A DNA stretch of 64,000 nucleotides from an uncultured Bacteroidota bacterium (GTDB lineage Bacteria; Bacteroidota; Bacteroidia; Chitinophagales; Chitinophagaceae). The translations under genes and the position numbers were made by a program. The notes under the pieces are model-generated. The model saw only the letters and a program-made list of their open reading frames with translations, was not told the DNA's origin and did not search any database. Below are positions 54,861 through 63,883 of the stretch, piece by piece; position 1 is the stretch's first letter, and each line of letters starts with the position of its first letter. The stretch lies in assembly GCA_903906365.1 (NCBI GenBank), contig CAIVKC010000043.1, forward strand, positions 205,293 to 269,292. The letters run 5' to 3'.

Positions 54861-57800
54861 ATGAAGATAACCCGCTTCCTGCTGCTGCTCGCCTGTGCGC
54901 CCTGCATGGGGCAGCAACCGCTGTTCACCCTGCTGTCGCCGCAAAAAACGGGGATTCATTTTCAAAATACGATCAGCGAATCACCAGGTCAGAACGTACT
55001 GGCCTATGAATATTTCTACAACGGGGGCGGTGTCGCTGTCGGGGATCTTAACAACGACGGCCTGCCGGACCTGGTCTTTACGGCCAATATGGACCAGCCA
55101 ACCATTTATTTCAACAAAGGGAACCTTCAATTCGAGGATGTCACGGCCAAAACCAGGATCAGGGCCTCGGGCTGGAAAACCGGTGTTACCATGGCTGACG
55201 TCAATGCCGATGGCTGGCTGGATATCTATATCTGCCGTTCCGGAAACGGGGAGGACGACCAGCGCAGTAACCTTCTTTTCATCAACCAGCACGACGGCAC
55301 TTTCAAAGAAATGGCGGCCCAGTATGGCGTGGATGACAAAGGCTATTCCACACAGGCCGTATTCTTTGATTACGACAACGACGGTGACCTCGATTTGTTT
55401 GTGCTCAACCATTCCACCAAGCGGTACCGGAATTTTGATGTGGCCTGGATGAAATCGGCCTATGATTCCCTGGCTGGCGACAAATTATTCAGAAACGACA
55501 ATGGCCATTTCACCGATGTATCCAGGCAATCGGGCATTATCGGTAATCCCATTTGTTTTGGGTTGGGGGTAGCGGTCGCCGATTTTAACCAGGACGGCTG
55601 GCCGGATTTGTATGTTTCCAATGACTATGACGAAGATGATTATCTCTACATCAACCAGCACGACGGGACCTTCCGGGAATCCATCCGAGAGTATATGGGG
55701 CATACCTCCAAATTTTCCATGGGCTGCGATGTGGCTGACATCAATAACGATGGCATCAGCGACCTGATGACCCTGGATATGCTTCCCGAGGACAACCACA
55801 GGCAGAAGCTGCTGAAGGGTCCCGATGGCTACGATTACCAGCAGATGCTGCTAAGAAACGGCTATTACAACCAATACATGCGCAATATGCTGCACCTGGG
55901 GGTAAAGACACCCGGCCACATCGAATTCTCCGAGATCGGACAACTCGCCGGGGTCTCCAATACAGACTGGAGCTGGTCCGCCCTTTTTGGGGACTATGAC
56001 CTGGACGGCTGGCCGGATCTGTTTATCACCAACGGGTATATGCGCGATTATACCAACCTGGATTACCTCAAATACATCCTCCCGGATGAATTCAAAAAGG
56101 CCCGCGCCGAAGGAAGGCAGCCGGATCTGTATGAACTGGTAAAGAAGATGCCCTCCTCCCAGGTCAAAAGTTACCTGTTTAGAAATACCGGCAGCCTCGG
56201 TTTTGAAAACGTGACCCAATCATGGGGTATGGGCCTCAGCGCCCTTTCCCACGGCGCGGCTTATGCGGACCTGGACGGGGACGGAGACCTGGACCTGGTG
56301 GTCAACAATACCAATAAGACCGCATTTGTATGGCAGAACCATGCCGAGGACCTGAAGAACAACTACCTTAAAATACGGCTCAAAGGCGGCCCCAAAAACA
56401 CTTTTGGCATTGGCGCTAAAGTGCTGGTCTATGCTTCCGACGGGTTTAAGCAGTTACAGGAAATGGAGCTGACCCACGGCTTCCAGTCCTCCATAGAGCC
56501 CTGCCTTTTTTTTGGACTCGGAAAAAGAAAGGAAGTCCAGGTCCGGGTGGTCTGGCAAAACGGAAAGAGCCAGACCCTGGCGGTCGGGGAGGTCAATAAA
56601 ACCATTTGGCTCGAACAGGCCAATGCCAGGGATACCGTGGAAATGGAAAAGCCCGGCCCCTATCTTTTTACTGAATTGTCCGGTGAAAAACCCCTTTTTA
56701 CCCACCAGGAGGATGATTACAACGACTTCAAAAGGGAACCATTGCTTCCGCACCAGTTTTCAAAATACGGACCGGCCCTGGCCGGGGGGGATGTCAACGG
56801 AGACGGTAAGACCGATTTTTATGTAGGCGGCGCCAAAGGTCAACCCGGGACCCTTTTTATTAACCTGGGCGATGGTCATTTCAGGGAGATGCCCAGTCCG
56901 GCCTTTAGCGAACACAGCCAGTATGAAGATGTGCAGGCGCTCTTTGCCGATTTGGACCATGACGGCGACCTGGATCTCTATGTGGTCAGCGGTGGCAACG
57001 AATCGGGTTTTGAAGACAGGATCTACTGGAACGACGGCAAGGGAAATTTTTCTTTCATTCCCGGCCTGCTTCCGCCTACCGCTTCCTCGGGCGGAGCGGT
57101 GGCCATTTTCGATATGGACGGTGACGGATACCCGGAAATTTTCCGGGGGGGACAGGTAACCACCGGGGCATACCCCCAGGCCCCTTCCAGTTACCTGTTC
57201 AAAAATGACCACGGTACCTTCAGGGATATAACCCCTGAATTCCTGGCGCATATCGGAATGGTCTCGGCCGTTGCTGCCGCGGATGTCAATAAGGACGGGG
57301 TCACCGACCTGGTCATTGCCGGGGAGTTCATGCCCGTAACGATCTGTTATGGCCAGAAAACGGCCCCCTATTTCAGCAGCGCTGCCACCCATGCCATTGC
57401 CCATTCAGCCGGATGGTGGAACAGTCTTCAGGTCGCTGATATTGACCAGGATGGCAAAGCCGACATTGTCGCAGGCAACCATGGCATGAACAGCCAGATG
57501 AAACCCAGCCCCCGGGAACCGCTCTGTGTCGACGCGGCCGATATCGACTCCAACGGAACCCTCGATGCCATCATCAGTTATTATATCCAGGGGAAATGCT
57601 ACCCCCAGCCCGCCCGGGATGAGCTGCTCGACCAGGTGCCTTCACTCAAAGTGAAATTCCCGACCTATAAGGACTATGCGGATGCCACCATTTCCGATAT
57701 CATCCCGCAGGCCCAGCTCAATAAGGCCCTCCACCTGGAGGCAGAAGAATTCCGTTCCGGCATTTTCTACCAGGATGCCCCTGACAGCTTCCGCTTCAGG

Positions 57801-58097
57801 GATTTCCCCCCGGAAGCACAGGCCTTTCCGGTCAGGGATTTTCTGCTGGGAGATTTCAACCACGACGGCAGGACGGATATCCTGCTGGCCGGAAACAACT
57901 TTGCCGTTCGGGCGCAGTCCGGCCGCTACGATGCCGGCAAGGGTCTGTTGCTGGAGCAGCAGCCCGGCCGCTTATTCAGCATCCCGGTCAACACCGGTTT
58001 TCATGCCAGCCTGGATGCCCGAAAATTAATTCGCATTGATCAATACCTCATTTTAGCCAACAACAATGATAAGATTCAGTTATTCCATATTAATTAG
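54861..58097 (+). CDS. FG-GAP/VCBS repeat protein with ASPIC/UnbV domain (CRTAC1-like)
   Basis: A 1078-residue secreted protein with a signal peptide (about 1-19, CMGQQ). It carries at least fourteen Asp-rich calcium loops of the form Dx(D/N)xDGxxD (for example DLNNDGLPD, DFNQDGWPD, DLDGDGDLD, DFNHDGRTD), forming two FG-GAP beta-propellers. An ASPIC/UnbV domain lies between them (about 500-575; GGPKNTFGIGAKVLVYA, THGFQSS). Such proteins are often next to SusCD pairs and are thought to bind at the surface; no enzymatic activity is established. The last 32 bases overlap the following haloperoxidase-like gene. Confidence 0.9.
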   Translation: MKITRFLLLLACAPCMGQQPLFTLLSPQKTGIHFQNTISESPGQNVLAYEYFYNGGGVAVGDLNNDGLPDLVFTANMDQPTIYFNKGNLQFEDVTAKTRIRASGWKTGVTMADVNADGWLDIYICRSGNGEDDQRSNLLFINQHDGTFKEMAAQYGVDDKGYSTQAVFFDYDNDGDLDLFVLNHSTKRYRNFDVAWMKSAYDSLAGDKLFRNDNGHFTDVSRQSGIIGNPICFGLGVAVADFNQDGWPDLYVSNDYDEDDYLYINQHDGTFRESIREYMGHTSKFSMGCDVADINNDGISDLMTLDMLPEDNHRQKLLKGPDGYDYQQMLLRNGYYNQYMRNMLHLGVKTPGHIEFSEIGQLAGVSNTDWSWSALFGDYDLDGWPDLFITNGYMRDYTNLDYLKYILPDEFKKARAEGRQPDLYELVKKMPSSQVKSYLFRNTGSLGFENVTQSWGMGLSALSHGAAYADLDGDGDLDLVVNNTNKTAFVWQNHAEDLKNNYLKIRLKGGPKNTFGIGAKVLVYASDGFKQLQEMELTHGFQSSIEPCLFFGLGKRKEVQVRVVWQNGKSQTLAVGEVNKTIWLEQANARDTVEMEKPGPYLFTELSGEKPLFTHQEDDYNDFKREPLLPHQFSKYGPALAGGDVNGDGKTDFYVGGAKGQPGTLFINLGDGHFREMPSPAFSEHSQYEDVQALFADLDHDGDLDLYVVSGGNESGFEDRIYWNDGKGNFSFIPGLLPPTASSGGAVAIFDMDGDGYPEIFRGGQVTTGAYPQAPSSYLFKNDHGTFRDITPEFLAHIGMVSAVAAADVNKDGVTDLVIAGEFMPVTICYGQKTAPYFSSAATHAIAHSAGWWNSLQVADIDQDGKADIVAGNHGMNSQMKPSPREPLCVDAADIDSNGTLDAIISYYIQGKCYPQPARDELLDQVPSLKVKFPTYKDYADATISDIIPQAQLNKALHLEAEEFRSGIFYQDAPDSFRFRDFPPEAQAFPVRDFLLGDFNHDGRTDILLAGNNFAVRAQSGRYDAGKGLLLEQQPGRLFSIPVNTGFHASLDARKLIRIDQYLILANNNDKIQLFHIN

Positions 58098-59385
58098 CCT
58101 GCTGCTCACGGTTGTACTTCCGGTCAGCAGCCGCTCCCAGAACCGGGATCAGCAGCTTACCGCCGGTTGCCTCCAGGTCCTGAGTGAGGTCATGATTCAT
58201 GATATTACCTCTCCGCTGGTCGCCAGCAGGGATTATGCCTATTCGATGATCGCCTTTTACGAGGCTGCCAGGTATGGCGACAGCACCTACCTGAGTTACA
58301 GCGGACAGCTCAACGGGCTTGGGCCCCTCCCCGGACCCCAGAGAGGACTGGAGTATGACTGGTTCATTGCAGGGGCTGCCGCATTTTATAAGACCGGCTA
58401 TGCCCTGGTTTTTTCCAAGGACCTCTTCCAAAAGCAGTGGGACTCCCTCTCCCGGCAATGGAAGGACCGGCCGGTGTCCGCTGAGGTGAAGGCACGCAGT
58501 GTTTCCTTTGGCGAACAGACAGCATCCCTGATACTGGCATGGGCCAAAGGGGATAACTATAATCATACACGCACCCTGGCGCGCTACACTCCCTCCCGAC
58601 AGGAGGGCCGCTGGCAGCAGACGCCGCCCGATTACGCTGAGGCCATCGAGCCTTACTGGAACCAGATAAGGCCCATGGTGCTTGCCTCCCCCGGCGTCAT
58701 TTCCATGCCCGCCCCGGCTGCCTATAAATCCCCCCGTTTCATGCAGGAATGCAAGGAGGTCCTGGAGACCAGCAGGAACCTATCCCGGGATCAGACCTGG
58801 ATGGCCAATTTCTGGGATTGCAATCCTTTTGCCACCCAGACCGTGGGTCACCTGATGTACAGCATCAAAAAGATTTCTCCGGGGGGACACTGGATGGGTA
58901 TTACCGGAATTGCCGTAGGCAAATCCGGGCAGAAACTTACCGGGGCCCTGGCGACCTACAGCCTGGTTTCGGTGGCGCTTTTTGATGCATTCATTGCCTG
59001 CTGGGATGAGAAATTCAAGACCAATTACATACGGCCGGTCGCGGCCATCCAGCAGTTGATGGTGCCCAATTGGGATCCCCAGCTTCAAACCCCGCCTTTC
59101 CCGGAATACCCCAGCGGCCACAGCGTCATTTCCATGGCCTCCGCGGCGGTACTCACCCGTATTTTCGGAGATGGCTTTGGCTACCAAGATACGGTGGAGA
59201 AGGCCTACGGGGTGGAAAGCCGGTCATTTACCTCCTTTAACCAGGCGGCGCGTGAGGCTGCCATCAGCCGTCTGTACGGCGGCATCCATTTCAGGGAGGC
59301 CATTGAAAACGGGTCCGCCCTGGGTGAAAAGATCGGGGCCTATATATTAGAAAAAATCAGGCTGCGCAAGGGGCCCCTCCGGTAA
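58066..59385 (+). CDS. Vanadium-dependent haloperoxidase / PAP2-family enzyme
   Basis: A 439-residue secreted protein with a signal peptide (about 1-24, PVSSRSQ) of the vanadium haloperoxidase/acid-phosphatase superfamily. The oxyanion site is recognisable: K316-x6-R323-P324, P349-S350-G351-H352, and S401-R402-x5-H408. The Asp or comparable residue expected four after the last His is Ala412. The superfamily includes bromo/chloroperoxidases (vanadate) and phosphatases (phosphate) with the same pocket; sequence alone does not decide. Its ATG lies inside the FG-GAP gene (32-base overlap), implying translational coupling and a shared function. Confidence 0.85.
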   Translation: MIRFSYSILISLLLTVVLPVSSRSQNRDQQLTAGCLQVLSEVMIHDITSPLVASRDYAYSMIAFYEAARYGDSTYLSYSGQLNGLGPLPGPQRGLEYDWFIAGAAAFYKTGYALVFSKDLFQKQWDSLSRQWKDRPVSAEVKARSVSFGEQTASLILAWAKGDNYNHTRTLARYTPSRQEGRWQQTPPDYAEAIEPYWNQIRPMVLASPGVISMPAPAAYKSPRFMQECKEVLETSRNLSRDQTWMANFWDCNPFATQTVGHLMYSIKKISPGGHWMGITGIAVGKSGQKLTGALATYSLVSVALFDAFIACWDEKFKTNYIRPVAAIQQLMVPNWDPQLQTPPFPEYPSGHSVISMASAAVLTRIFGDGFGYQDTVEKAYGVESRSFTSFNQAAREAAISRLYGGIHFREAIENGSALGEKIGAYILEKIRLRKGPLR

Positions 59386-59442
59386 GGCTGATACCCTTTG
59401 TTTTTCCCGGCTGCCGCCTCCGCCATGGGATGGGTATCCCTG

Positions 59443-60321
59443 TTAAATGAAGATCCTGGAGCCGGAAAAATTTTCCCTGAATTCCTTGGGGGAACATCCT
59501 TTCTTTTTTTTGAATATGCGGTTGAAGTTGGAGATGTTGTTGAAACCGCATTCATAGGCCACTTCCGATATGTTTTTGGTCGATTCGATCAGTATCCGGC
59601 TGGCATGTCCCACCCGTATATCAATGAGACTGTCGATAAAAGTGGTGCCGGTACGCTGCTTGAAAAAACGGCTGAAAGAGACCTCCGACATATTTGACAG
59701 GGAGGCCAGGTTGCTCAAGGTGATGGATTTGTCAAAATTCTGGTTCATGTACTCATAGGTTTTCTCTATGCGCCGGCTGCTGTAGCAATGCGGGGAGGTT
59801 CCGTTGAAACTGGCATCGGAAAGAATCCTTTTATTGCGGGAAGTGGACAGGTCGTGCAATATGAGCATCAGCTCTATTACGGAATCGAAACCATGTTTTT
59901 TATTGAGTTTGGTGATGCGGGAAGCCAGCTGCTGGGTGGTTGCTTTTGAAAACAGGATTCCCCTGGCCGATATCTCCAGCAGGGTTTTGATGAAACTAAG
60001 CTGATTGCGGTGCAGAAAATTTTCATCGAAGAAATCCTTATGAAACTGGATGGTAATTTCTTTGATCTTTTCGCTTTTGCAGTTATGGGTGAACCAGGCA
60101 TGCTGCAGGTTGGAACCCACCAGGACCAGTTCGAGGTCATCAATTTCCTCAAAATGATCACCTACGACTCTTTTGGCCCCTTTGGCACCCTGTATGAAAT
60201 TCAGCTCAAATTCCTCATGGTAGTGCAGCGGGAAATTAAAGGAGGATTTGACCCGGGAGAAAATGGTGAAGCAGTCGTTTTTTTTCAGGGGGGTTATCTC
60301 CCTCATGACATTGTTTTTCAT
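59443..60321 (-). CDS. AraC-family transcription regulator
   Basis: A 292-residue regulator with an N-terminal cupin-like sensing domain (about 10-110; FPLHYHEEFELNFIQGAKGAKRVVGDH) and a C-terminal pair of AraC helix-turn-helix motifs (about 185-285; LSNMSEVSFSRFFKQRTGTTF and VAYECGFNNISNFNRIFKKKKGCSPKEFR). Sugar-binding cupin AraC proteins typically activate neighbouring uptake or hydrolase genes. It is divergent from the GH26/symporter genes. The start at ATG 60321 is used; the frame upstream of it begins with a TTG at 60351. Confidence 0.88.
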   Translation of the reverse strand: MKNNVMREITPLKKNDCFTIFSRVKSSFNFPLHYHEEFELNFIQGAKGAKRVVGDHFEEIDDLELVLVGSNLQHAWFTHNCKSEKIKEITIQFHKDFFDENFLHRNQLSFIKTLLEISARGILFSKATTQQLASRITKLNKKHGFDSVIELMLILHDLSTSRNKRILSDASFNGTSPHCYSSRRIEKTYEYMNQNFDKSITLSNLASLSNMSEVSFSRFFKQRTGTTFIDSLIDIRVGHASRILIESTKNISEVAYECGFNNISNFNRIFKKKKGCSPKEFRENFSGSRIFI

Positions 60322-60351
60322 ATAGCGATAAGCGGTGTTTAGGTTTTGCAA

Positions 60352-60822
60352 GCTGTTACAAGATACAGAAAAATTGCATAAATAGTATCACATAATATCG
60401 GCCAAAAAATCGATGAAATTATCTGCAGTACTGCATTACAGCAATTTAATCCCGGATAAAATTGAATAAATAATATAAACAAAGGATATTAAAGTATTAA
60501 TAAGTTTACGCTGAATGGAATTATATTTGAACAGGCAGGAAGCAGTATAATATCACCGGATTGCTGCCTGCAAATCCCATGAGGGACCATGACCAGGGTT
60601 GAAATGCCGGTTTCGACGGATTTTGACCGTTATTTTTAAAGGCGAAGGCCTTTTCTTTATATCTGCAATTACCTTAAAATTAAACCTATCAGCTTTTTTG
60701 TTCCGGCAGTCCGCGGGACCCGCCGGAGTGAAAGATGGAACATAGAACAGAAATACATAATAAGCAGGATGATAACCAGGCATTTCCTGAGACAAATTTC
60801 AGTTTTTCAAATATATGAATGG
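60352..60822. other. Divergent control region between araC-type gene and GH26 gene
   Basis: About 470 bases with no gene. The left half (60360-60500) is AT-rich. A perfect TAnnTTTG element, TATATTTG, lies at 60522-60529 on the plus strand, about 290 bases before the GH26 start, without a good -33. I see no clear repeat. Some short open frames have no ribosome site or domain. Confidence 0.45.
60522..60529 (+). promoter_or_regulatory. Candidate -7 promoter element upstream of the GH26 gene
   Basis: TATATTTG matches TAnnTTTG exactly. No TTTG is found 19-21 bases upstream, so the call rests on the -7 element alone, and the leader would be long. Confidence 0.3.
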
Positions 60823-61959
60823 ATGAAAAGGTTCCCGGTTTTTTTGCTTGCATTGGTCACCGTCCTGCCGGCCTGCTCCCAGCCAGGGGCTGTTGCCGAT
60901 CCCCAAGCCAGCGCCGAGACCGGATACCTGTTTAAAAACCTGAAAAGGGTCGCTTCCAAAGGTTTTTTGGTGGGACATCAGGATGATCTGGCCTACGGGG
61001 TCCACTGGAGGTATCTTCCCGACAGTAGCGATGTCAAATCGGTCACGGGTGATTACCCCGGGCTCTATGGCTGGGATCTGAGTGGACTGGAATCAGGTCA
61101 TGACAACAATATCGACGGGGTCCCTTTTGCCAGGATGAAGCAATACATTGGCCAGGGCTATGCCCGGGGCGGTGTAATTACCATCAGCTGGCATGCTCCC
61201 AGTCCTTTGGGTGCCCCAAAGGGGGCCTGGGATACGACGCACGGAACGGTGGCATCCATTTTACCCGGCGGGGCCAACCACCTGACCTACCGGGCCTGGC
61301 TGGACAGGCTGGCTGATTTTCTGTCCTCCCTGAAGGGCAGCAGGGGTGAACCCATCCCGGTGCTGTTCAGGCCCTTTCATGAACTTTCCGGCAACTGGTT
61401 CTGGTGGGGCCGCAATGCCTGTTCCCCGCAGGAGTATATCGGGCTCTGGAGATTCACCGTGCAATACCTTCGTACAGAAAAAAACCTTCACAACCTCCTG
61501 ACGGTCTTCAATACGACCGGAGGATTCAACTCTTCAGAAGAATTCCTGGAGCGATATCCCGGCGATGATATGGTGGACGTGCTCAGCTTTGACAATTACC
61601 AGTATGGGGATCCTTCCCTTACCGATAACTTTGAAATGACTACCAACCATGGGCTGGCCATAATAGAAGCACTGGCCGGCCGGAAAAACAAACTCTTTGC
61701 CCTGGCAGAAACCGGCTATGAACAAATCCCTTATGCGACCTGGTGGACCGGGAAACTGATGAAGGCCATTGGCAATCATAAAATAGCCTATGTGCTGCTG
61801 TGGCGCAATCACGGGATGAACCAGTCCGTTAACCCGCCGCATATGCATTATTATGTCCCTTTCCGGGGCGATGTATCAGCGAAGGATTTTGTGTCGTTTT
61901 ACCGTTTGGATAATACCTTATTTGAAAAGGATGCTGCCGGAGAGCACCTCTACCAATGA
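60823..61959 (+). CDS. GH26 beta-mannanase lipoprotein
   Basis: A 378-residue surface or periplasmic lipoprotein (lipobox LPAC, Cys18) with a GH26 (beta/alpha)8 barrel. The acid/base is E187 in RPFHELSGNWFWWG and the nucleophile E296 in LFALAETGYE, with the usual MNQS and HYYVPFRGD segments near the end. GH26 enzymes cleave internal beta-1,4-mannan bonds or release mannobiose. The start at 60823 yields the lipoprotein signal; a frame from 60769 adds 18 residues before it. It lies 43 bases before the symporter gene, which would take up the sugars released. Confidence 0.93.
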   Translation: MKRFPVFLLALVTVLPACSQPGAVADPQASAETGYLFKNLKRVASKGFLVGHQDDLAYGVHWRYLPDSSDVKSVTGDYPGLYGWDLSGLESGHDNNIDGVPFARMKQYIGQGYARGGVITISWHAPSPLGAPKGAWDTTHGTVASILPGGANHLTYRAWLDRLADFLSSLKGSRGEPIPVLFRPFHELSGNWFWWGRNACSPQEYIGLWRFTVQYLRTEKNLHNLLTVFNTTGGFNSSEEFLERYPGDDMVDVLSFDNYQYGDPSLTDNFEMTTNHGLAIIEALAGRKNKLFALAETGYEQIPYATWWTGKLMKAIGNHKIAYVLLWRNHGMNQSVNPPHMHYYVPFRGDVSAKDFVSFYRLDNTLFEKDAAGEHLYQ

Positions 61960-62002
61960 AGGGTAGGAGTGTTATTCAGGTGAACAGTCAATATAAACCA
62001 TC

Positions 62003-63850
62003 ATGAAATTACGATTGCCCGACCTGCTTATCCTGGCCGCCTACCTGCTCACGATGCTGGTCATCGGATGGAAACTGCGCAAGGAAGCTGCCAAGAATAA
62101 GGAAAACTACCTGCTGGGTGGAAAATCCCTGCCCTGGTATATGCTGGGGCTCAGTGATGCCTCCGATATGTTTGATATTTCCGGGACCATGTGGATGGTC
62201 AGCCTCTGCTTTGTATACGGAATGAAAAGCATCTGGATTCCCTGGCTCTGGCCGGTGTTCAACCAGGTATTTATGATGATGTACCTGTCCAGATGGGTCA
62301 GGCGCTCCAATGCCACCACCGGCGCCGAATGGTTGGCGACCCGGTTCGGAACCTCGGGGGCCGGCGTAAAATCCTCCCACAATATCGTAGTGGCTTTTGC
62401 CCTGCTGAGCTGCCTGGGTTTTATGGCTTACGGGTTTGTCGGACTGGGTAAGTTCATGGAGATTTTTATTCCCTGGGATATGGTTCAGCCCTATATCCCC
62501 TTTCATGTTCCGGGCGCCTATGTACCCCATTTCTATGGCATTGTCTTCACCCTGTTTGCCATGTTCTATTCCATACTGGGAGGGATGCATTCCATCGTAC
62601 TGGGGGATGTCATCAAGTACGCTGTCATGACGGTTGCCTCCCTGAGCATCGGGGTCATCGCCATCCTTAACCTGCATGGTCATACCCTGCAGGTTCCACT
62701 GGGATGGACCAATCCTTTTTTCGGATGGAAGCTTGACCTGGACTGGAGTCATATGGTCAGTGACGCAGGGCAGAAGATCAAGGAGGACGGATTTTCCCTG
62801 TTTGGAATATTTTTTATGATGATGCTGTTCAAAGGACTCTTCGCGAGCCTGGCGGGTCCCACGCCCAATTATGACATGCAAAAAGTGCTCAGCACCCGCT
62901 CCCCGCAGGAGGCGAGCAAAATGAGCGGTTTTGTTTCCATCATCCTGCTTCCCATCCGTTATACCATGATCATTGGCCTGACGGTGCTGGGCCTGTTGTA
63001 TTTCGGCCAGATCAGCGGGGACCTGCAGACGGCCCGGGGAACCGATTTTGAAAAGATACTGCCTGCCGTCATCAACCGCTTTATGCCGGTGGGGCTCATG
63101 GGATTGGTACTGACCGGATTGCTGGGTGCCTTCATGGGGACTTTCTCCGGCACCCTGAACGCTGCGCAGGCCTATATTGTCAATGATATTTATCTCAAGT
63201 ATGTAAATCCGGGAGCCTCCCCCAAAAAGACCATCCGCATGAATTACTTCGCAGGTCTGCTGGTCGTATTCACCGGTATTGTGCTGGGACTGTTTGTAAA
63301 GGATGTCAATACGGTATTGCAATGGATCGTATCGGGACTCTACGGCGGCTATGTGGCCTCCAACATGCTCAAGTGGCATTGGTGGCGCTTCAACGCGAGC
63401 GGATTTTTCTGGGGCATGCTGGCCGGTATCATTCCGGCCATAGCCCTGGCCGTGCTCAAATCCGCGGATATCTTAACCGGACTGGACCTCTGTTACTGGC
63501 CCGTGCTCTTTGTGCTTTCCCTGGCCGGGTCTGTGATCGGGACCTACGCTGCCCCACCCACCGACCCTGGTACCCTGAAGGCATTTTACAAAAATGTACG
63601 CCCCTGGGGATGGTGGAAACCGGTGTACCAGCAGGTATTACAGGAGGATCCGGGTTTTACCAGAAACAGGAATTTCGCCATAAACATGTTCAATGTGGCC
63701 CTGGGCATCATCGGGCAGTTGTGTCTTACGATACTGCCCATGTATGCCGTGCTCTGGCTTAAACTGCCCCTGTTGGTTACCGTGCTGGTGCTGGGGATCA
63801 TTATCGTTGTATTGAAAAAGACCTGGTGGAACAGGCTTCATGAATATTAA
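62003..63850 (+). CDS. Sodium:solute symporter (SSS family)
   Basis: A 615-residue inner-membrane symporter of the SSS family with about 13-14 hydrophobic helices, no signal peptide and an N-terminus opening with DLLILAAYLLTMLVIGWKL. Features typical of sugar-type members are GGKSLPWYMLGLSDASDMFD, IVLGDVIKYAVM and GLLGAFMGTFSGTLNAAQAYIVNDIYLKY. It probably imports sugars such as mannobiose or mannose with sodium. It is 43 bases after the GH26 gene. Confidence 0.93.
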   Translation: MKLRLPDLLILAAYLLTMLVIGWKLRKEAAKNKENYLLGGKSLPWYMLGLSDASDMFDISGTMWMVSLCFVYGMKSIWIPWLWPVFNQVFMMMYLSRWVRRSNATTGAEWLATRFGTSGAGVKSSHNIVVAFALLSCLGFMAYGFVGLGKFMEIFIPWDMVQPYIPFHVPGAYVPHFYGIVFTLFAMFYSILGGMHSIVLGDVIKYAVMTVASLSIGVIAILNLHGHTLQVPLGWTNPFFGWKLDLDWSHMVSDAGQKIKEDGFSLFGIFFMMMLFKGLFASLAGPTPNYDMQKVLSTRSPQEASKMSGFVSIILLPIRYTMIIGLTVLGLLYFGQISGDLQTARGTDFEKILPAVINRFMPVGLMGLVLTGLLGAFMGTFSGTLNAAQAYIVNDIYLKYVNPGASPKKTIRMNYFAGLLVVFTGIVLGLFVKDVNTVLQWIVSGLYGGYVASNMLKWHWWRFNASGFFWGMLAGIIPAIALAVLKSADILTGLDLCYWPVLFVLSLAGSVIGTYAAPPTDPGTLKAFYKNVRPWGWWKPVYQQVLQEDPGFTRNRNFAINMFNVALGIIGQLCLTILPMYAVLWLKLPLLVTVLVLGIIIVVLKKTWWNRLHEY

Positions 63851-63883
63851 CAACCTATACTTATCACTACCGTCTCGTTTAAA

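Noticed and set aside
62009..63379. 456-residue open frame antisense to the sodium symporter
   Set aside because: It is the mirror of a clear SSS symporter gene and is rich in His, Gln and Gly without any domain or ribosome site.
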